Of a stretch of DNA of 64,000 nucleotides, positions 1 through 8,917 are shown in pieces. The notes under the pieces were generated by a model. That model was not told the DNA's origin and searched no databases. It saw only the letters and a program-made list of their open reading frames with translations. A program made the position numbers and the translations under genes. The DNA lies in the NCBI RefSeq assembly GCF_002910915.1, contig NZ_NEUF01000054.1, positions 1 through 64,000 of the forward strand, in the 5' to 3' direction. Numbering within the stretch: the stretch's first letter is position 1; every line of letters begins with the position of its first letter. This DNA comes from Streptomyces sp. SM10. GTDB lineage: Bacteria; Actinomycetota; Actinomycetes; Streptomycetales; Streptomycetaceae.

Positions 1-2
1 GT

Positions 3-35
3 CCGGGGCGCCCGGTGGTGGGCCGGGTGCCCCGG
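3..35 (-). terminator. Hairpin terminator after xylA
   Basis: Two 13-base arms (3-15 and 23-35) pair with one G-T wobble around a 7-base loop. The hairpin begins 9 bases past the xylA stop codon. It has no clear T-run, which is common for terminators in high-GC actinobacteria, so termination is inferred from position and stem strength. Confidence 0.6.
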
Positions 36-43
36 GGGGTGGG

Positions 44-1213
44 TCAGCGGACGCCGAGGAGGTGTTCCATGGCGAGCTGGTCGAGGGCTTCGAAGGCCAT
101 GGAGCGCTCCGCTGCGGCGGTGGCGTCGAAGTTCTCGTAGGCGGACCGGTCGGCGAGGAGGCTCTTGAGGCCGTCGTCGGCGGTGGGCTGGGCGAGTTCG
201 TCCAGGCGGGAGGCGGTCAGGGCCTGCTGGACGGCGGGGTCGGCGCGGAAGGCGAGGGCGCGTTCCTTGAGGATGAGGTAGTTGCGCATGCAGTTCTTCG
301 CGGATTCCCAGACGCCGTCGATGCCGTCGGTGCGTACGGGCTTGAAGTCGAAGTGGAGGGATCCGGTGTAGTCGGAGGTCTCCAGGAGGTCGACGAGCCA
401 GAAGGCCTGGCGCAGGTCGCCGGCGCCGAAGCGGAAGTCCTGGTCGTACTTGATGCCGGACTGTCCGTTGAGGTCGATGTGGAAGAGCTTGCCGGCCCAC
501 AGGGCCTGGGCGATGCCGTGGGGGAAGTTCAGCCCGGCCATCTGCTCGTGGCCGGTCTCCGGGTTCACGCCGACCATCTCGGGGCGCTCGAGGCGCTCGA
601 TGAAGGCCAGGGCGTGGCCGATCGTGGGCAGGAGGATGTCGCCGCGGGGCTCGTTGGGCTTGGGCTCGATCGCGAAGCGCAGGTCGTAGCCCTGCTCGGT
701 GACGTAGTCGCCCAGCAGGTCGAAGGCTTCCTTCATCCGGTCCAGGGCGATACGGACGTCCTTCGCGCCGCCGGACTCGGCGCCCTCGCGGCCGCCCCAG
801 GCGACGTAGGTGGTCGCGCCGAGCTCGGCGGCCAGGTCGATGTTGCGCATGACCTTGCGCAGCGCGAAACGGCGTACGTCGCGGTCGTTCGCGGTGAACC
901 CGCCGTCCTTGAAGACCGGGTGGGTGAACAGGTTCGTGGTGGCCATCGGGACCTTCATCCCGGTGCGGGACAGGGCGTCCTTGAACCGGCCGATCAGCCG
1001 GGCGCGCTCCGTCTCGGAGGACCCGAACGGGATCAGGTCGTCGTCGTGGAACGTCACCCCGTGCGCACCGAGCTCCGCGAGCCGCTCGACCGACTCGACC
1101 GGGTCCAGCGCGGGACGTGTCGGCTCACCGAACGGGTCGTTGCCACGCCAGCCCACGGTCCACAGACCGAACGTGAACCTGTCCGAAGGGGTGGGAGTGA
1201 AGCGTTCCGTCAT
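44..1213 (-). CDS. xylA: Xylose isomerase
   Basis: Converts D-xylose to D-xylulose in the cytoplasm, the first step of xylose catabolism. The 389-residue length is typical of the actinobacterial class I enzymes. Visible active-site features are the catalytic His/Asp pair in TFHDDD (H56 and D59), the metal site [11 protein letters not shown], the NPETGHEQM segment, FHIDLNGQ, and the late HFDFKP motif. The start at 1213 gives [18 protein letters not shown], matching the family N-terminus. It is transcribed divergently from xylB across a 220-bp shared regulatory region. The two genes together make a complete route from xylose to xylulose 5-phosphate, which would serve the alpha-xylosidase encoded at 19988-22255. 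Identity is secure; regulation is inferred. Confidence 0.97.
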   Translation of the reverse strand: MTERFTPTPSDRFTFGLWTVGWRGNDPFGEPTRPALDPVESVERLAELGAHGVTFHDDDLIPFGSSETERARLIGRFKDALSRTGMKVPMATTNLFTHPVFKDGGFTANDRDVRRFALRKVMRNIDLAAELGATTYVAWGGREGAESGGAKDVRIALDRMKEAFDLLGDYVTEQGYDLRFAIEPKPNEPRGDILLPTIGHALAFIERLERPEMVGVNPETGHEQMAGLNFPHGIAQALWAGKLFHIDLNGQSGIKYDQDFRFGAGDLRQAFWLVDLLETSDYTGSLHFDFKPVRTDGIDGVWESAKNCMRNYLILKERALAFRADPAVQQALTASRLDELAQPTADDGLKSLLADRSAYENFDATAAAERSMAFEALDQLAMEHLLGVR

Positions 1214-1433
1214 CGTCTGTCCGCCTTCGACTACCTGGGGTCCGGGACCGTCGTCGCCACCCCGGGCCTATTTGTTCACTGACATGATTAATTATGCACA
1301 CGGTGTCGGGCGGACGTAACCCCCCGGACGTCGAAACGGGGCCGCCCCTGTTCCGGACGCCTCCGATCACGTAATTTGTTTGTCGCACTCCCAAAAGCCG
1401 CACCACCGGAAACCGCACGAGAAGAGGTAGCCC
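1214..1433. promoter_or_regulatory. Divergent xylA/xylB control region
   Basis: This 220-bp gap is noticeably AT-richer near 1268-1305 and 1371-1400. Two similar direct elements, TATTTGTT (1269-1276) and TAATTTGTT (1372-1380), lie near the two ends. TTTGTT-type half-sites are typical of ROK-family XylR operators, so they are candidate regulator sites. No regulator gene lies next to them, and the LacI palindrome found at 25.2-37.8 kb is absent here. Confidence 0.4.
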
Positions 1434-2915
1434 ATGCCGCCGCGTACCGTCGTCATCGGCGTGGACAGCTCCACCCAGTCCACCAAGGCTGCAGTCACCG
1501 ACGCCGAGACCGGTGAACTGCTCGCCGTCGGCCGCGCCCCGCACGTCGTCACCGGCGAGGGCGGGGCGCGCGAGACCGACCCCGAGGTCTGGTGGCGCGC
1601 GCTGTGCGACGCCGTCGCGGCCGGGCTCAAGGAGTCGGGCCTCTCCGCGTCCTCGGTCACGGGCATCGCCGTCGCCGGGCAGCAGCACGGGCTCGTCGTC
1701 CTCGACCGGTCCGGCCGGCCGCTGCGGCCCTCGCTCCTGTGGAACGACACGCGCTCCGCGCCGCAGGCCGCCGCGCTCGTCGCCGAGCTGGGCGGCCCCG
1801 ACGCCTGGACCCAGCGCACCGGCACGGTGCCCGTCGCGTCCATGACCGCGACGAAGTGGCGGTGGCTGCGCGAGAACGACCCGGCGAGCGCCGAGGCGAC
1901 GACATCGGTCCGGCTGCCCCACGACTTCCTCACCGAGCGGCTCGCGGGCGTCGCGGCGACCGACCCGGGGGACGCGTCGGGCACCTGCTGGTACTCCACG
2001 CGGACCGGCGCCTACGACCCGGAGCTCCTGGACCGCCTCGGCCTGGACCTCTCGATGCTGCCCGAGGTCGCCCCCACGGGCGGGACCCGGATCGGCTCCC
2101 TGACCGAGGCCGCTGCCGAGACGCTCGGCCTGCCGGTCGGCATCGCCGTGGCCGCCGGGACCGGGGACAACATGAGCGCGGCCGTGGGGCTCGGCCTGGG
2201 CGGCGCGGGCCTGCTGGACCACCCCGTCCTGAGCCTCGGCACCTCCGGTACGGTCTTCGCCGCCTCCCGGGCCCGTCCGGCGTCGACCGCCCTCTCCGGA
2301 TTCGCGGCGGCCGACGGTACGTATCTCCCGCTGGCCTGCACCCTCAACTGCACCCTGGCCGTCGACAAGGTGGCCGCCCTCCTCGGCCTGCACCGCGACG
2401 ACGCGACGCCCGGCGGTGAGGCCGTGCTGCTCCCGTACCTGGACGGCGAGCGCACCCCGGACCTGCCCACCTCCTCGGGACTCCTGACCGGCCTCCGGCA
2501 CGACACCACGCCGCAGCAACTGCTGGGCGCGGCGTACGAGGGGGCGGCCTTCACCGTGCTGCGCGCGCTCGACGAGCTGCTGCGGGCCTGCGGCCTGGAC
2601 CCGGCCGACCCCGAGGTGGCCGGCCGGCCGCTGCGGCTGATCGGCGGCGGCGCCCAGGGCCGGACCTGGGTGGACACCGTGCGCCGCCTCTCCGGCCGAC
2701 CCCTGATCGTGCCGGGCAGCGGCGAACTCGTCGCGCTCGGAGCGGCGGCGCTGGCCGCCTCCGCGGCGGGCGGCGGCGATCCGGTCGCCATCGCGACGCG
2801 GTGGAACGCGACGCCGGACGACGCCGAACTCCCCCCGGTGGAGCGGGACACGGAGACCTGGGAGCGTGTCGGTTCGGTGCTGGACAAGGCATCGGGGCCA
2901 CTGCTCGGCGGATGA
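1434..2915 (+). CDS. xylB: Xylulokinase
   Basis: FGGY-family sugar kinase that phosphorylates D-xylulose to D-xylulose 5-phosphate for the pentose phosphate pathway. The 493-residue length is normal. The N-terminal phosphate-binding segment reads GVDSSTQSTK, followed by AGQQHGLV and the LWNDTR segment. The C-terminal ATP-binding half carries GTSGTVFA and IGGGAQGRTW. The start at 1434 is preceded by AGAAGAGG about 10 bases upstream, a good ribosome-binding site. Divergent pairing with xylA supports xylulose as the substrate over other FGGY substrates. Confidence 0.96.
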   Translation: MPPRTVVIGVDSSTQSTKAAVTDAETGELLAVGRAPHVVTGEGGARETDPEVWWRALCDAVAAGLKESGLSASSVTGIAVAGQQHGLVVLDRSGRPLRPSLLWNDTRSAPQAAALVAELGGPDAWTQRTGTVPVASMTATKWRWLRENDPASAEATTSVRLPHDFLTERLAGVAATDPGDASGTCWYSTRTGAYDPELLDRLGLDLSMLPEVAPTGGTRIGSLTEAAAETLGLPVGIAVAAGTGDNMSAAVGLGLGGAGLLDHPVLSLGTSGTVFAASRARPASTALSGFAAADGTYLPLACTLNCTLAVDKVAALLGLHRDDATPGGEAVLLPYLDGERTPDLPTSSGLLTGLRHDTTPQQLLGAAYEGAAFTVLRALDELLRACGLDPADPEVAGRPLRLIGGGAQGRTWVDTVRRLSGRPLIVPGSGELVALGAAALAASAAGGGDPVAIATRWNATPDDAELPPVERDTETWERVGSVLDKASGPLLGG

Positions 2916-2950
2916 GCACGGGCCCCGAAATCGCTTCCGGCACACACGTT

Positions 2951-2980
2951 TTGGGGATGACAGCGGATCTTCAATAGGAT
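2951..2980 (+). promoter_or_regulatory. Promoter giving a probable leaderless vWA transcript
   Basis: TTGGGG (2951-2956), an 18-base spacer and TAGGAT (2975-2980) resemble a housekeeping promoter. The start codon at 2987 lies only 6 bases past the -10 element, so the mRNA would start at or next to the ATG. There is no ribosome-binding site before the ATG, which fits leaderless translation. Confidence 0.4.
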
Positions 2981-2986
2981 CCGGCG

Positions 2987-4273
2987 ATGATCACAAGAAA
3001 ACGGCTGACGGCCGGGGTGTGCGTCCTTCTCGCCACCCTGGCCGCCGGGCTCGGCACCGCCCTCCCGGCCTCCGCCGACGAACCCACCGCCGCCGCATCG
3101 CCCAAGGTCGAGCTGGTCCTTGACGTCAGCGGCTCCATGCGGACCCGCGACATGGACGGCGAGTCCCGCATATCCGCCGCCAAGCAGGCGTTCAACGACG
3201 TCCTGGACGCGGTGCCCGAAGAAGTGGAGCTCGGCATCCGCACACTGGGCGCGGACTATCCGGGCGACGACCGGAAGGTCGGCTGCAAGGACACCAAGCA
3301 GCTCTACCCGGTCGGCCCGCTCGACCGCACCGAAGCAAAGACCGCCGTCGCCACGCTGGCTCCGACCGGCTGGACCCCCATCGGCCCGGCCCTGCTCGGC
3401 GCCGCCGACGACCTCGACGGCGGGGACGCCACCCGGCGGATCGTCCTCATCACCGACGGCGAGGACACCTGCGGACCACTGGACCCCTGCGAGGTCGCGC
3501 GCGACATCGCCGCCCGGGGGATCCACCTGGTCATCGACACGCTGGGCCTGGTGCCGAACGCCAAGATCCGGCAGCAGCTGACCTGCATCGCCGAGGCCAC
3601 CGGCGGCACCTACACCGCCGTACAGAACACCGACGAACTCTCCGGCCGCGTCCAGCAGTTGGTGGACCGGGCCGCAGAGCCCGTCGTCACCCCGGTGGCG
3701 ACCGAGGGCGCGGGCAGCTGCTCCGCCGCCCCGGCCCTGAAGGCGGGTCTCTACACGGACCGCCAGGTGATCGGCACGCACCGCTGGTACCGGGTGGACG
3801 TCCTGCCCGGCCAGGAGCTGCGCGCCTCGGTGAGCGTGGGCGCGGACCGCGCCGTGAACAACGACTACGGGATCCTGCTGCGCGCCGTGACCGTACACGG
3901 CCGTGAGATCGTCCGCGGCTCGGAGTCGGGCACCGGGCGCACGGACGCCGTCTCCACCGGGTTGCGATACCCGAAGCCCGAGCAGGACGACGCCGACGAC
4001 TCCGACGGCGACGTGAAGTCCGCCGCCGAGAGCGTCTGCCTCCAGCTCGGCAACTCCTTCTCGGCGCCCGCGTCCGTGAAGACCACTCCCGGCATGCCGG
4101 TCGAGCTGACCATCGACCTGGTGGACTCTCCCGACGAGGCCGCCGACACCGCCGCCTTCGGCCTGGGCCGCGGCTGGTGGCTGCTGGGCGTCATGGTGCT
4201 GGCCGGGCTGATCGCCGGCCTGCTGTTCGGCTGGATCTCGCGCTTGCGCATCGCCGTATGGAGGACCAACTGA
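2987..4273 (+). CDS. Secreted von Willebrand factor A domain protein with C-terminal membrane anchor
   Basis: A 428-residue exported protein. Residues 1-30 form a Sec signal peptide ending in PASA before DEP. A vWA domain follows, with the metal-ion-dependent adhesion motif DVSGS (D46, S48, S50), a threonine in TGWTPIG and the later ITDGEDTC segment. Paired cysteines in the domain suggest disulphides. A second beta-rich region covers about residues 230-390, followed by one transmembrane helix near 393-417 and a short basic tail, so the protein probably faces outward while anchored. The stop overlaps the next start by one base (TGATG), so the two are translationally coupled. vWA domains bind metal and partners; the ligand here is unknown. 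Confidence 0.85.
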   Translation: MITRKRLTAGVCVLLATLAAGLGTALPASADEPTAAASPKVELVLDVSGSMRTRDMDGESRISAAKQAFNDVLDAVPEEVELGIRTLGADYPGDDRKVGCKDTKQLYPVGPLDRTEAKTAVATLAPTGWTPIGPALLGAADDLDGGDATRRIVLITDGEDTCGPLDPCEVARDIAARGIHLVIDTLGLVPNAKIRQQLTCIAEATGGTYTAVQNTDELSGRVQQLVDRAAEPVVTPVATEGAGSCSAAPALKAGLYTDRQVIGTHRWYRVDVLPGQELRASVSVGADRAVNNDYGILLRAVTVHGREIVRGSESGTGRTDAVSTGLRYPKPEQDDADDSDGDVKSAAESVCLQLGNSFSAPASVKTTPGMPVELTIDLVDSPDEAADTAAFGLGRGWWLLGVMVLAGLIAGLLFGWISRLRIAVWRTN

Positions 4274-5097
4274 TGCGTACCACCCGCAGGAACACCCTGC
4301 GACGCGTAGGCGTGGGCGCACTGCTGGCCGCCGTCACGCTGCTGACACCGGCGGGGACCGCCGTGGCGGACGACCCGTCCGCGAGCGCGAGCCCGTCGGA
4401 GAGCGAGGAGGCGGGACCGACCGAGGCGGGCACCACCTTCCGCACCGCCACGCCGGTCCGGCAGGGACAGGCGGCCACCGCGGACGCGTCCACGGGTGAC
4501 TACCTGTACTGGGCCTTCCCCGGAGACACCGGGCAACGCCCCACCGTCCGGGCGAAGGTGAGCCTGCCGGAGAGCGCCACCCGGCACGGGGCGTCGACCT
4601 GGCAGGTCGACGTGTACGACGGACTCCGCCGACGGCAGGCCTGCATGTACGGACACCAGACGCGGAAGGCGGCGCCCGACGCGGGCACCGTCGAGCTCTC
4701 CTGCGTGCTGCGGACGGTGCGCGCCTGGTCCGAGCCGTGGGCGTCCGACCCGCTGCCCGGCACGTACTACGTACGCCTGACGGTGGTCGGCCTGGCCGAG
4801 GAGGACCTGGGCCTGCCGGTCCACGTCGAGACCGAGGTCACCTCGGCCGACCAGGGCGGCGCCCACGACGTGGACGGCACCCTCTCCGCACCCGTGGTGC
4901 CGGGTGCGTCCGCCGTCTCGGCCAAGGGCGCCGCCCCGGCCGGCAGCGAGCCGGAGGACGGCTGGTCCTCCGGATGGTGGACCAGCCGCTGGCTGTGGAC
5001 CGCGGGCGGGGCCGCACTCGCCGCGCTGGCGGGCGTGTTCGGCTACTCCCTGACGCGTGGCGGCGGCCGTCCGTCCCGCGTCCCGCAGGGGATCTGA
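4273..5097 (+). CDS. Membrane-anchored exported protein, partner of the vWA protein
   Basis: A 274-residue protein of unknown function. I chose the start at 4273, overlapping the vWA stop, because it gives a proper signal peptide (MRTTRRNTLRR, hydrophobic stretch, AVA before DDP). A Ser/Ala/Glu-rich linker follows, then a beta-rich extracytoplasmic domain (about residues 50-200) that resembles the second half of the vWA protein in style (YLYWAFPGDTG versus HRWYRVDVLPGQ). A Trp-rich juxtamembrane segment, one transmembrane helix (about 240-258) and a basic tail complete it. Coupled translation suggests the two proteins form an envelope complex. Confidence 0.75.
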   Translation: MRTTRRNTLRRVGVGALLAAVTLLTPAGTAVADDPSASASPSESEEAGPTEAGTTFRTATPVRQGQAATADASTGDYLYWAFPGDTGQRPTVRAKVSLPESATRHGASTWQVDVYDGLRRRQACMYGHQTRKAAPDAGTVELSCVLRTVRAWSEPWASDPLPGTYYVRLTVVGLAEEDLGLPVHVETEVTSADQGGAHDVDGTLSAPVVPGASAVSAKGAAPAGSEPEDGWSSGWWTSRWLWTAGGAALAALAGVFGYSLTRGGGRPSRVPQGI

Positions 5098-5115
5098 CCC
5101 GCAGCACGCTGTTCC

Positions 5116-5146
5116 GAGGGCCGCAGGCGAACCGTCTGCGGCCCTC
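5116..5146 (+). terminator. Hairpin terminator after the vWA operon
   Basis: GAGGGCCGCAG (5116-5126) and its exact complement (5136-5146) form an 11-bp stem with a 9-base loop, 18 bases past the stop codon at 5097. Confidence 0.7.
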
Positions 5147-5251
5147 CGTCATGCCGTGGCCTGAACCGGAGTCACCTGCTTCGAACTCACGGCCGACTGA
5201 CGTTAGGCTCAGCAACTCACTTACTGCGTACGGCAGATGACGGGAGTTCCC

Positions 5252-6619
5252 ATGTCCACGGAAACCGGTGCGGCCCTCGACGCCGAGCCGAGCGGCCACC
5301 GGCTCGTCCAGGGACCACGAGGGATTCCCCTCCTGGGGAGCCTGCCTCGGTTCGGTAGGGACCCCCTCGCGTTCTTCGAGCTTCTGCGCGGATACGGGGA
5401 CATGGTGCGCTGGCGCTTCGGCCGCAACGACTGTGTCTTCGTCGCCGATCCGGAGTGCATCGGCGAGCTGCTCACCGAGACGGAACGCACCTTCGACCAA
5501 CCGCTGCTGGGCATCGCCTTCCGCACGGTCATGGGCAACGGTGTCGTCGTCGCCCGCGGCCCCGACTGGCGCCGCAAGCGGTCGCTGGTGCAGCCCTCGG
5601 TGCGGCCCAAGCAGGTGAAGTCGTACGCCTCCACCATGACGGCGTGTGCGGTGGAGCTCGCCGACAGCTGGTCGGGCGGCGAACGCGTCGACGTCAAGCG
5701 CGAGATGGCGGCCCTGACGCAGCAGATCGCGGTCCGCACGATCTTCGGGGTGGACACGCCGGCCGACGCCGAGTCGATGGGCCGGGCCATGGACATCGCC
5801 CAGCAGGAGATCGGCAAGGAGTTCAGCGGGCTGGGCGCCGTCCTGCCCGACTGGGTTCCGACTCCCGGGCGGGCCAGGATCAAGAAGGCGGCCGCGGTGA
5901 TCGACGCCGAGGTCGGGCGGGTGGTGGCCCGCCACCGTGACGGGGACGGTGAGCGCCCCGACCTGCTGAGCCGACTCCTCACCGCGGTCGACGAGACCGG
6001 GGCTCACCTCACCGACCAGGAGATCCGGGACGAGACCGTCACGCTCTACATCGGCGGCCACGAGACGACCGCCTCCACGCTCGTGTGGGCCTGGTACCTC
6101 CTCTCCCGTACGCCGGGGACCCTGGCCGCGCTCACCGAGGAGCTCGACCGGGTGCTGGGCGACCGGGAACCGGGCATCGACGACTACGCGCACCTGCCGT
6201 ACGCGCAGGCGGTGGTGAAGGAGACCCTCCGGCTGTATCCGACGATCTGGCTGGTCACGGGGATCGCCAAGGAGGGCGCCCGGATCGGTGGGGTGCCGAT
6301 GCCGGAGGGCACCCGGGTGTGGAGCAGCCAGTGGGCCACGCACCGGGACGAACGGTGGTTCCCCGAGCCCGAGGCGTTCCGCCCGGAGCGCTGGGACGCC
6401 GAGGACGGGGACGAGATCCCGGAGTACGCCTGGTACCCGTTCGGCGGCGGCCCCCGGGTCTGCCTGGGCACGCGCTTCGCGATGGTCGAGGCGGTGCTGA
6501 TCCTGGCCGTCCTGGCGCGCCGTTTCGAGCTGGCGGTGGACCCCGGCACCGTCAATCCCGTACCGACGCTGACACTGCAGCCGGACCGGGAGGTCATGGC
6601 GACCGTACGGGCACGCTGA
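5252..6619 (+). CDS. Cytochrome P450 monooxygenase (CYP4/CYP102-like class)
   Basis: A 455-residue haem monooxygenase. The I-helix oxygen-activation motif is GGHETT (268-273), the K-helix ExxR is ETLR (E324-R327), and the haem-ligand loop is FGGGPRVCLG with Cys404. The PERW/WYPFGGGPR context and the length above 450 residues place it with the larger E-class-like bacterial P450s rather than the usual 400-residue Streptomyces type. I start at 5252 (MSTETG) because GGGAG sits 7 bases upstream; an ATG at 5237 would add five residues. No ferredoxin or terpene synthase gene is adjacent, so the substrate is unknown. Confidence 0.9.
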   Translation: MSTETGAALDAEPSGHRLVQGPRGIPLLGSLPRFGRDPLAFFELLRGYGDMVRWRFGRNDCVFVADPECIGELLTETERTFDQPLLGIAFRTVMGNGVVVARGPDWRRKRSLVQPSVRPKQVKSYASTMTACAVELADSWSGGERVDVKREMAALTQQIAVRTIFGVDTPADAESMGRAMDIAQQEIGKEFSGLGAVLPDWVPTPGRARIKKAAAVIDAEVGRVVARHRDGDGERPDLLSRLLTAVDETGAHLTDQEIRDETVTLYIGGHETTASTLVWAWYLLSRTPGTLAALTEELDRVLGDREPGIDDYAHLPYAQAVVKETLRLYPTIWLVTGIAKEGARIGGVPMPEGTRVWSSQWATHRDERWFPEPEAFRPERWDAEDGDEIPEYAWYPFGGGPRVCLGTRFAMVEAVLILAVLARRFELAVDPGTVNPVPTLTLQPDREVMATVRAR

Positions 6620-6651
6620 GCGCGCCGACGGGTGAAGCCGACGGGGAACGC

Positions 6652-6682
6652 TTGACCTCGACCTTACTTGGGGTCCTAGCGT
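6652..6682 (+). promoter_or_regulatory. MerR-type promoter of the ABC exporter
   Basis: TTGACC (6652-6657) and TAGCGT (6677-6682) are separated by 19 bases. The spacer region carries an interrupted inverted repeat (GACCTCGAC / CTTGGGGTC). A 19-bp spacer with a dyad between -35 and -10 is the signature of promoters activated by MerR-family regulators, which untwist the DNA. The exporter's start is at 6715. No MerR gene is visible in this window. Confidence 0.7.
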
Positions 6683-6714
6683 TCCCCGCGTACCGACCGA
6701 CCCCGGAGGACCGC

Positions 6715-8604
6715 ATGGACATGGAAGTCACGGCGTGGCATTCGCTGCACAGCACGATGAACGCGCAGAAGGACCGCAGACCCTTCTCCAGGGCCACACT
6801 GGGCCGCATCGCGGCGTTCGCCCGGCCGCACCGGGGCAGGATCGTCCGCTTCCTGCTCCTCAGCGTGGTCACCGCCCTGCTCGCCGTGGCCACGCCGGTG
6901 CTTGCGGGGTGGGTCGTCGACGCGATCGTGCAGGGCCGGGACTCCGGCACGATCACCCGGTTCGCCCTGCTCATCGCCCTGATCGCCGTCGCGGAGGCCG
7001 GGCTCGGCCTCCTCGTGAGGTGGCTCTCGGCCACCCTCGGCGAGGGGCTGATCCTCGACCTGCGGACGGCCGTCTTCGACCACGTCCAGCGGATGCCCGT
7101 CGCCTTCTTCACCCGTACGAGGACCGGTGCGCTGGTCAGCCGGCTCAACAACGACGTGATCGGCGCGCAGCGGGCGTTCAGCAACACGCTCTCCGGCGTC
7201 GTCTCCAATGTCGTCACCCTGCTGCTGACCCTGACCGTGATGCTCACGATCTCGTGGCAGATCACGGTGCTGGCCCTGGTGCTGCTGCCGGTGTTCGTCG
7301 TCCCCGCCCGGCGCATGGGCGCACGGATGGCGGACCTCCAGCGGGAGGCCGCCGGCCACAACGCCACCATGGGCACGCAGATGACCGAGCGCTTCTCGGC
7401 GCCGGGGGCGACACTCATCAAGCTCTTCGGGCGCCCCGCCGACGAATCCTCCGAGTTCGCGGCCCGCGCGGGGCGGGTGCGTGACATCGGCGTCCGCACG
7501 GCGATGCTGCAGTCCACGTTCATCACGGCGCTCACCCTGGTGTCGGCGCTCGCCCTCGCCCTCGTCTACGGGCTCGGCGGCCACTACGCGCTGCGCGGTG
7601 CCCTGGAGCCCGGAGCCGTCGTCGCCCTGGCACTGCTCCTCACCCGGCTCTACGCCCCGCTGACCGCTCTGGCCGGTGCCCGGGTCGAGGTGATGAGCGC
7701 CCTGGTCAGCTTCGAGCGGGTCTTCGAGATCCTCGACCTGAAGCCGCTGATCAGTGAGAGGCCCGACGCCCGCCGGGTACCGGACGGACCGGTCTCCGTG
7801 GAGTTCGACGGGGTCTCCTTCGGCTACCCCTCCGCCGACAAGGTCTCCCTCGCCTCGCTCGAAGAGGTCGCCACGCTCGACTCTGGGGGCGGCACGCAGG
7901 TCCTGCACGACGTCTCCTTCACGGCGGAGCCCGGCCGGATGGTCGCCCTCGTGGGATCGTCCGGAGCCGGTAAGTCCACGATCGCGCAGCTCCTCCCCCG
8001 GCTCTACGACACCGACGCCGGGGCCGTGCGGCTGAACGGCGTCGACGTACGCGATCTGACGGCCGATTCGATCCGGGAGACGCTCGGCATGGTGACCCAG
8101 GACGGGCACCTCTTCCACGAGTCGGTGCGCGCCAACCTCCTGCTCGCGCGGCCGGAGGCCACGGAGGACGAGGTCTGGGACGCCCTGCGCCGCTCCCGTC
8201 TGGAGGGCCTGGTGGCCTCGCTGCCCGAGGGACTGGACACGGTGGTCGGCGAGCGCGGCTACCGCCTCTCGGGCGGTGAACGCCAGCGGCTCACCATCGC
8301 CCGGCTGCTGCTGGCCCGTCAGCGGGTGGTGATCCTGGACGAGGCGACAGCGCACCTGGACTCCACCTCGGAGGCGGCCGTCCAGGAGGCGCTGGCCGAG
8401 GCTCTGGAGGGCCGCACGGCCGTGGTGATCGCCCACCGGCTGTCGACCGTGCGCTCGGCCGACCTGATCCTGGTCGTCGAGGAGGGCCGTGTCGTCGAAC
8501 GGGGCACGCACGAGGAGCTGCTGGCGGCCGGCGGACGGTACGAGGAGCTGCACCGCACCCAGTTCGACCGCCCGGAGGCCGTGAAGGACACCGCACCGCT
8601 CTGA
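6715..8604 (+). CDS. ABC exporter, fused transmembrane and ATPase domains
   Basis: A 629-residue half-transporter that should dimerise in the membrane and export drugs, lipids or peptides. The N-terminal six-helix domain covers about residues 35-330. The ATPase domain has Walker A GSSGAGKST (414-422), signature LSGGE (518-522), and Walker B with the following glutamate in VVILDEATAHLD, so it should hydrolyse ATP. The start at 6715 follows CGGAGGA. Its MerR-type promoter suggests induction by a small molecule or drug. It is monocistronic as far as can be seen. Multidrug export is an inference from this context. Confidence 0.92.
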   Translation: MDMEVTAWHSLHSTMNAQKDRRPFSRATLGRIAAFARPHRGRIVRFLLLSVVTALLAVATPVLAGWVVDAIVQGRDSGTITRFALLIALIAVAEAGLGLLVRWLSATLGEGLILDLRTAVFDHVQRMPVAFFTRTRTGALVSRLNNDVIGAQRAFSNTLSGVVSNVVTLLLTLTVMLTISWQITVLALVLLPVFVVPARRMGARMADLQREAAGHNATMGTQMTERFSAPGATLIKLFGRPADESSEFAARAGRVRDIGVRTAMLQSTFITALTLVSALALALVYGLGGHYALRGALEPGAVVALALLLTRLYAPLTALAGARVEVMSALVSFERVFEILDLKPLISERPDARRVPDGPVSVEFDGVSFGYPSADKVSLASLEEVATLDSGGGTQVLHDVSFTAEPGRMVALVGSSGAGKSTIAQLLPRLYDTDAGAVRLNGVDVRDLTADSIRETLGMVTQDGHLFHESVRANLLLARPEATEDEVWDALRRSRLEGLVASLPEGLDTVVGERGYRLSGGERQRLTIARLLLARQRVVILDEATAHLDSTSEAAVQEALAEALEGRTAVVIAHRLSTVRSADLILVVEEGRVVERGTHEELLAAGGRYEELHRTQFDRPEAVKDTAPL

Positions 8605-8917
8605 CCAGCACGGGACGGACGCCCGCCAGTCCCCCCTCGCTCCCGGTCCTGTCCCCCGTGCGACGCCGGGGGCCACCACGACGTCGTCCTGCTCGGCATG
8701 ACCGCTGCGGAGTACCGGGCCACCCGCCCTTCGCCGCCGGTGCGTTGAGAGCCCGCGCACGTGGGGAACGGCGGCGGAACGTGCGCTCCGGGCCGGGCCC
8801 CACCGGGAGGGGCCTGTCGGCTGCGACGGCGGCGGTCGCGCCGACGCGTCGGACGGTGCACGCGAGGACGCGGTGCACGGAGGACGGTGCACGGGAGGAC
8901 GGTGCACGGGAGGAGCG
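8605..8917. other. Convergent intergenic stretch
   Basis: 313 bp between the end of the ABC exporter (+) and the end of a minus-strand gene. No supported gene is seen. It holds a short tandem repeat at its right end (annotated separately) and several GC-rich imperfect hairpins, none clearly a terminator. Confidence 0.5.
8851..8916. repeat. Four-copy tandem repeat of about 15 bp
   Basis: The unit ACGGTGCACGGGAGG appears exactly twice in tandem (8884-8898, 8899-8913), preceded by two imperfect copies from 8853. Each unit holds the self-complementary core GTGCAC. It lies just past the 3' end of the gene at 8918-9436. Function unknown; probably slippage-prone. Confidence 0.8.

Noticed and set aside
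1125..2945. Long minus-strand frame across xylB
   Set aside because: Antisense shadow of a GC-rich gene; composition is Arg/Gly/Pro-rich with no family motif, while xylB in the other strand is clear.
5237..5251. Longer start for the P450 at 5237
   Set aside because: The GGGAG ribosome-binding site fits the ATG at 5252, and the extra five residues add nothing known.
8851..8916. CRISPR array
   Set aside because: The repeats are directly abutting with no spacers and no cas genes are present.
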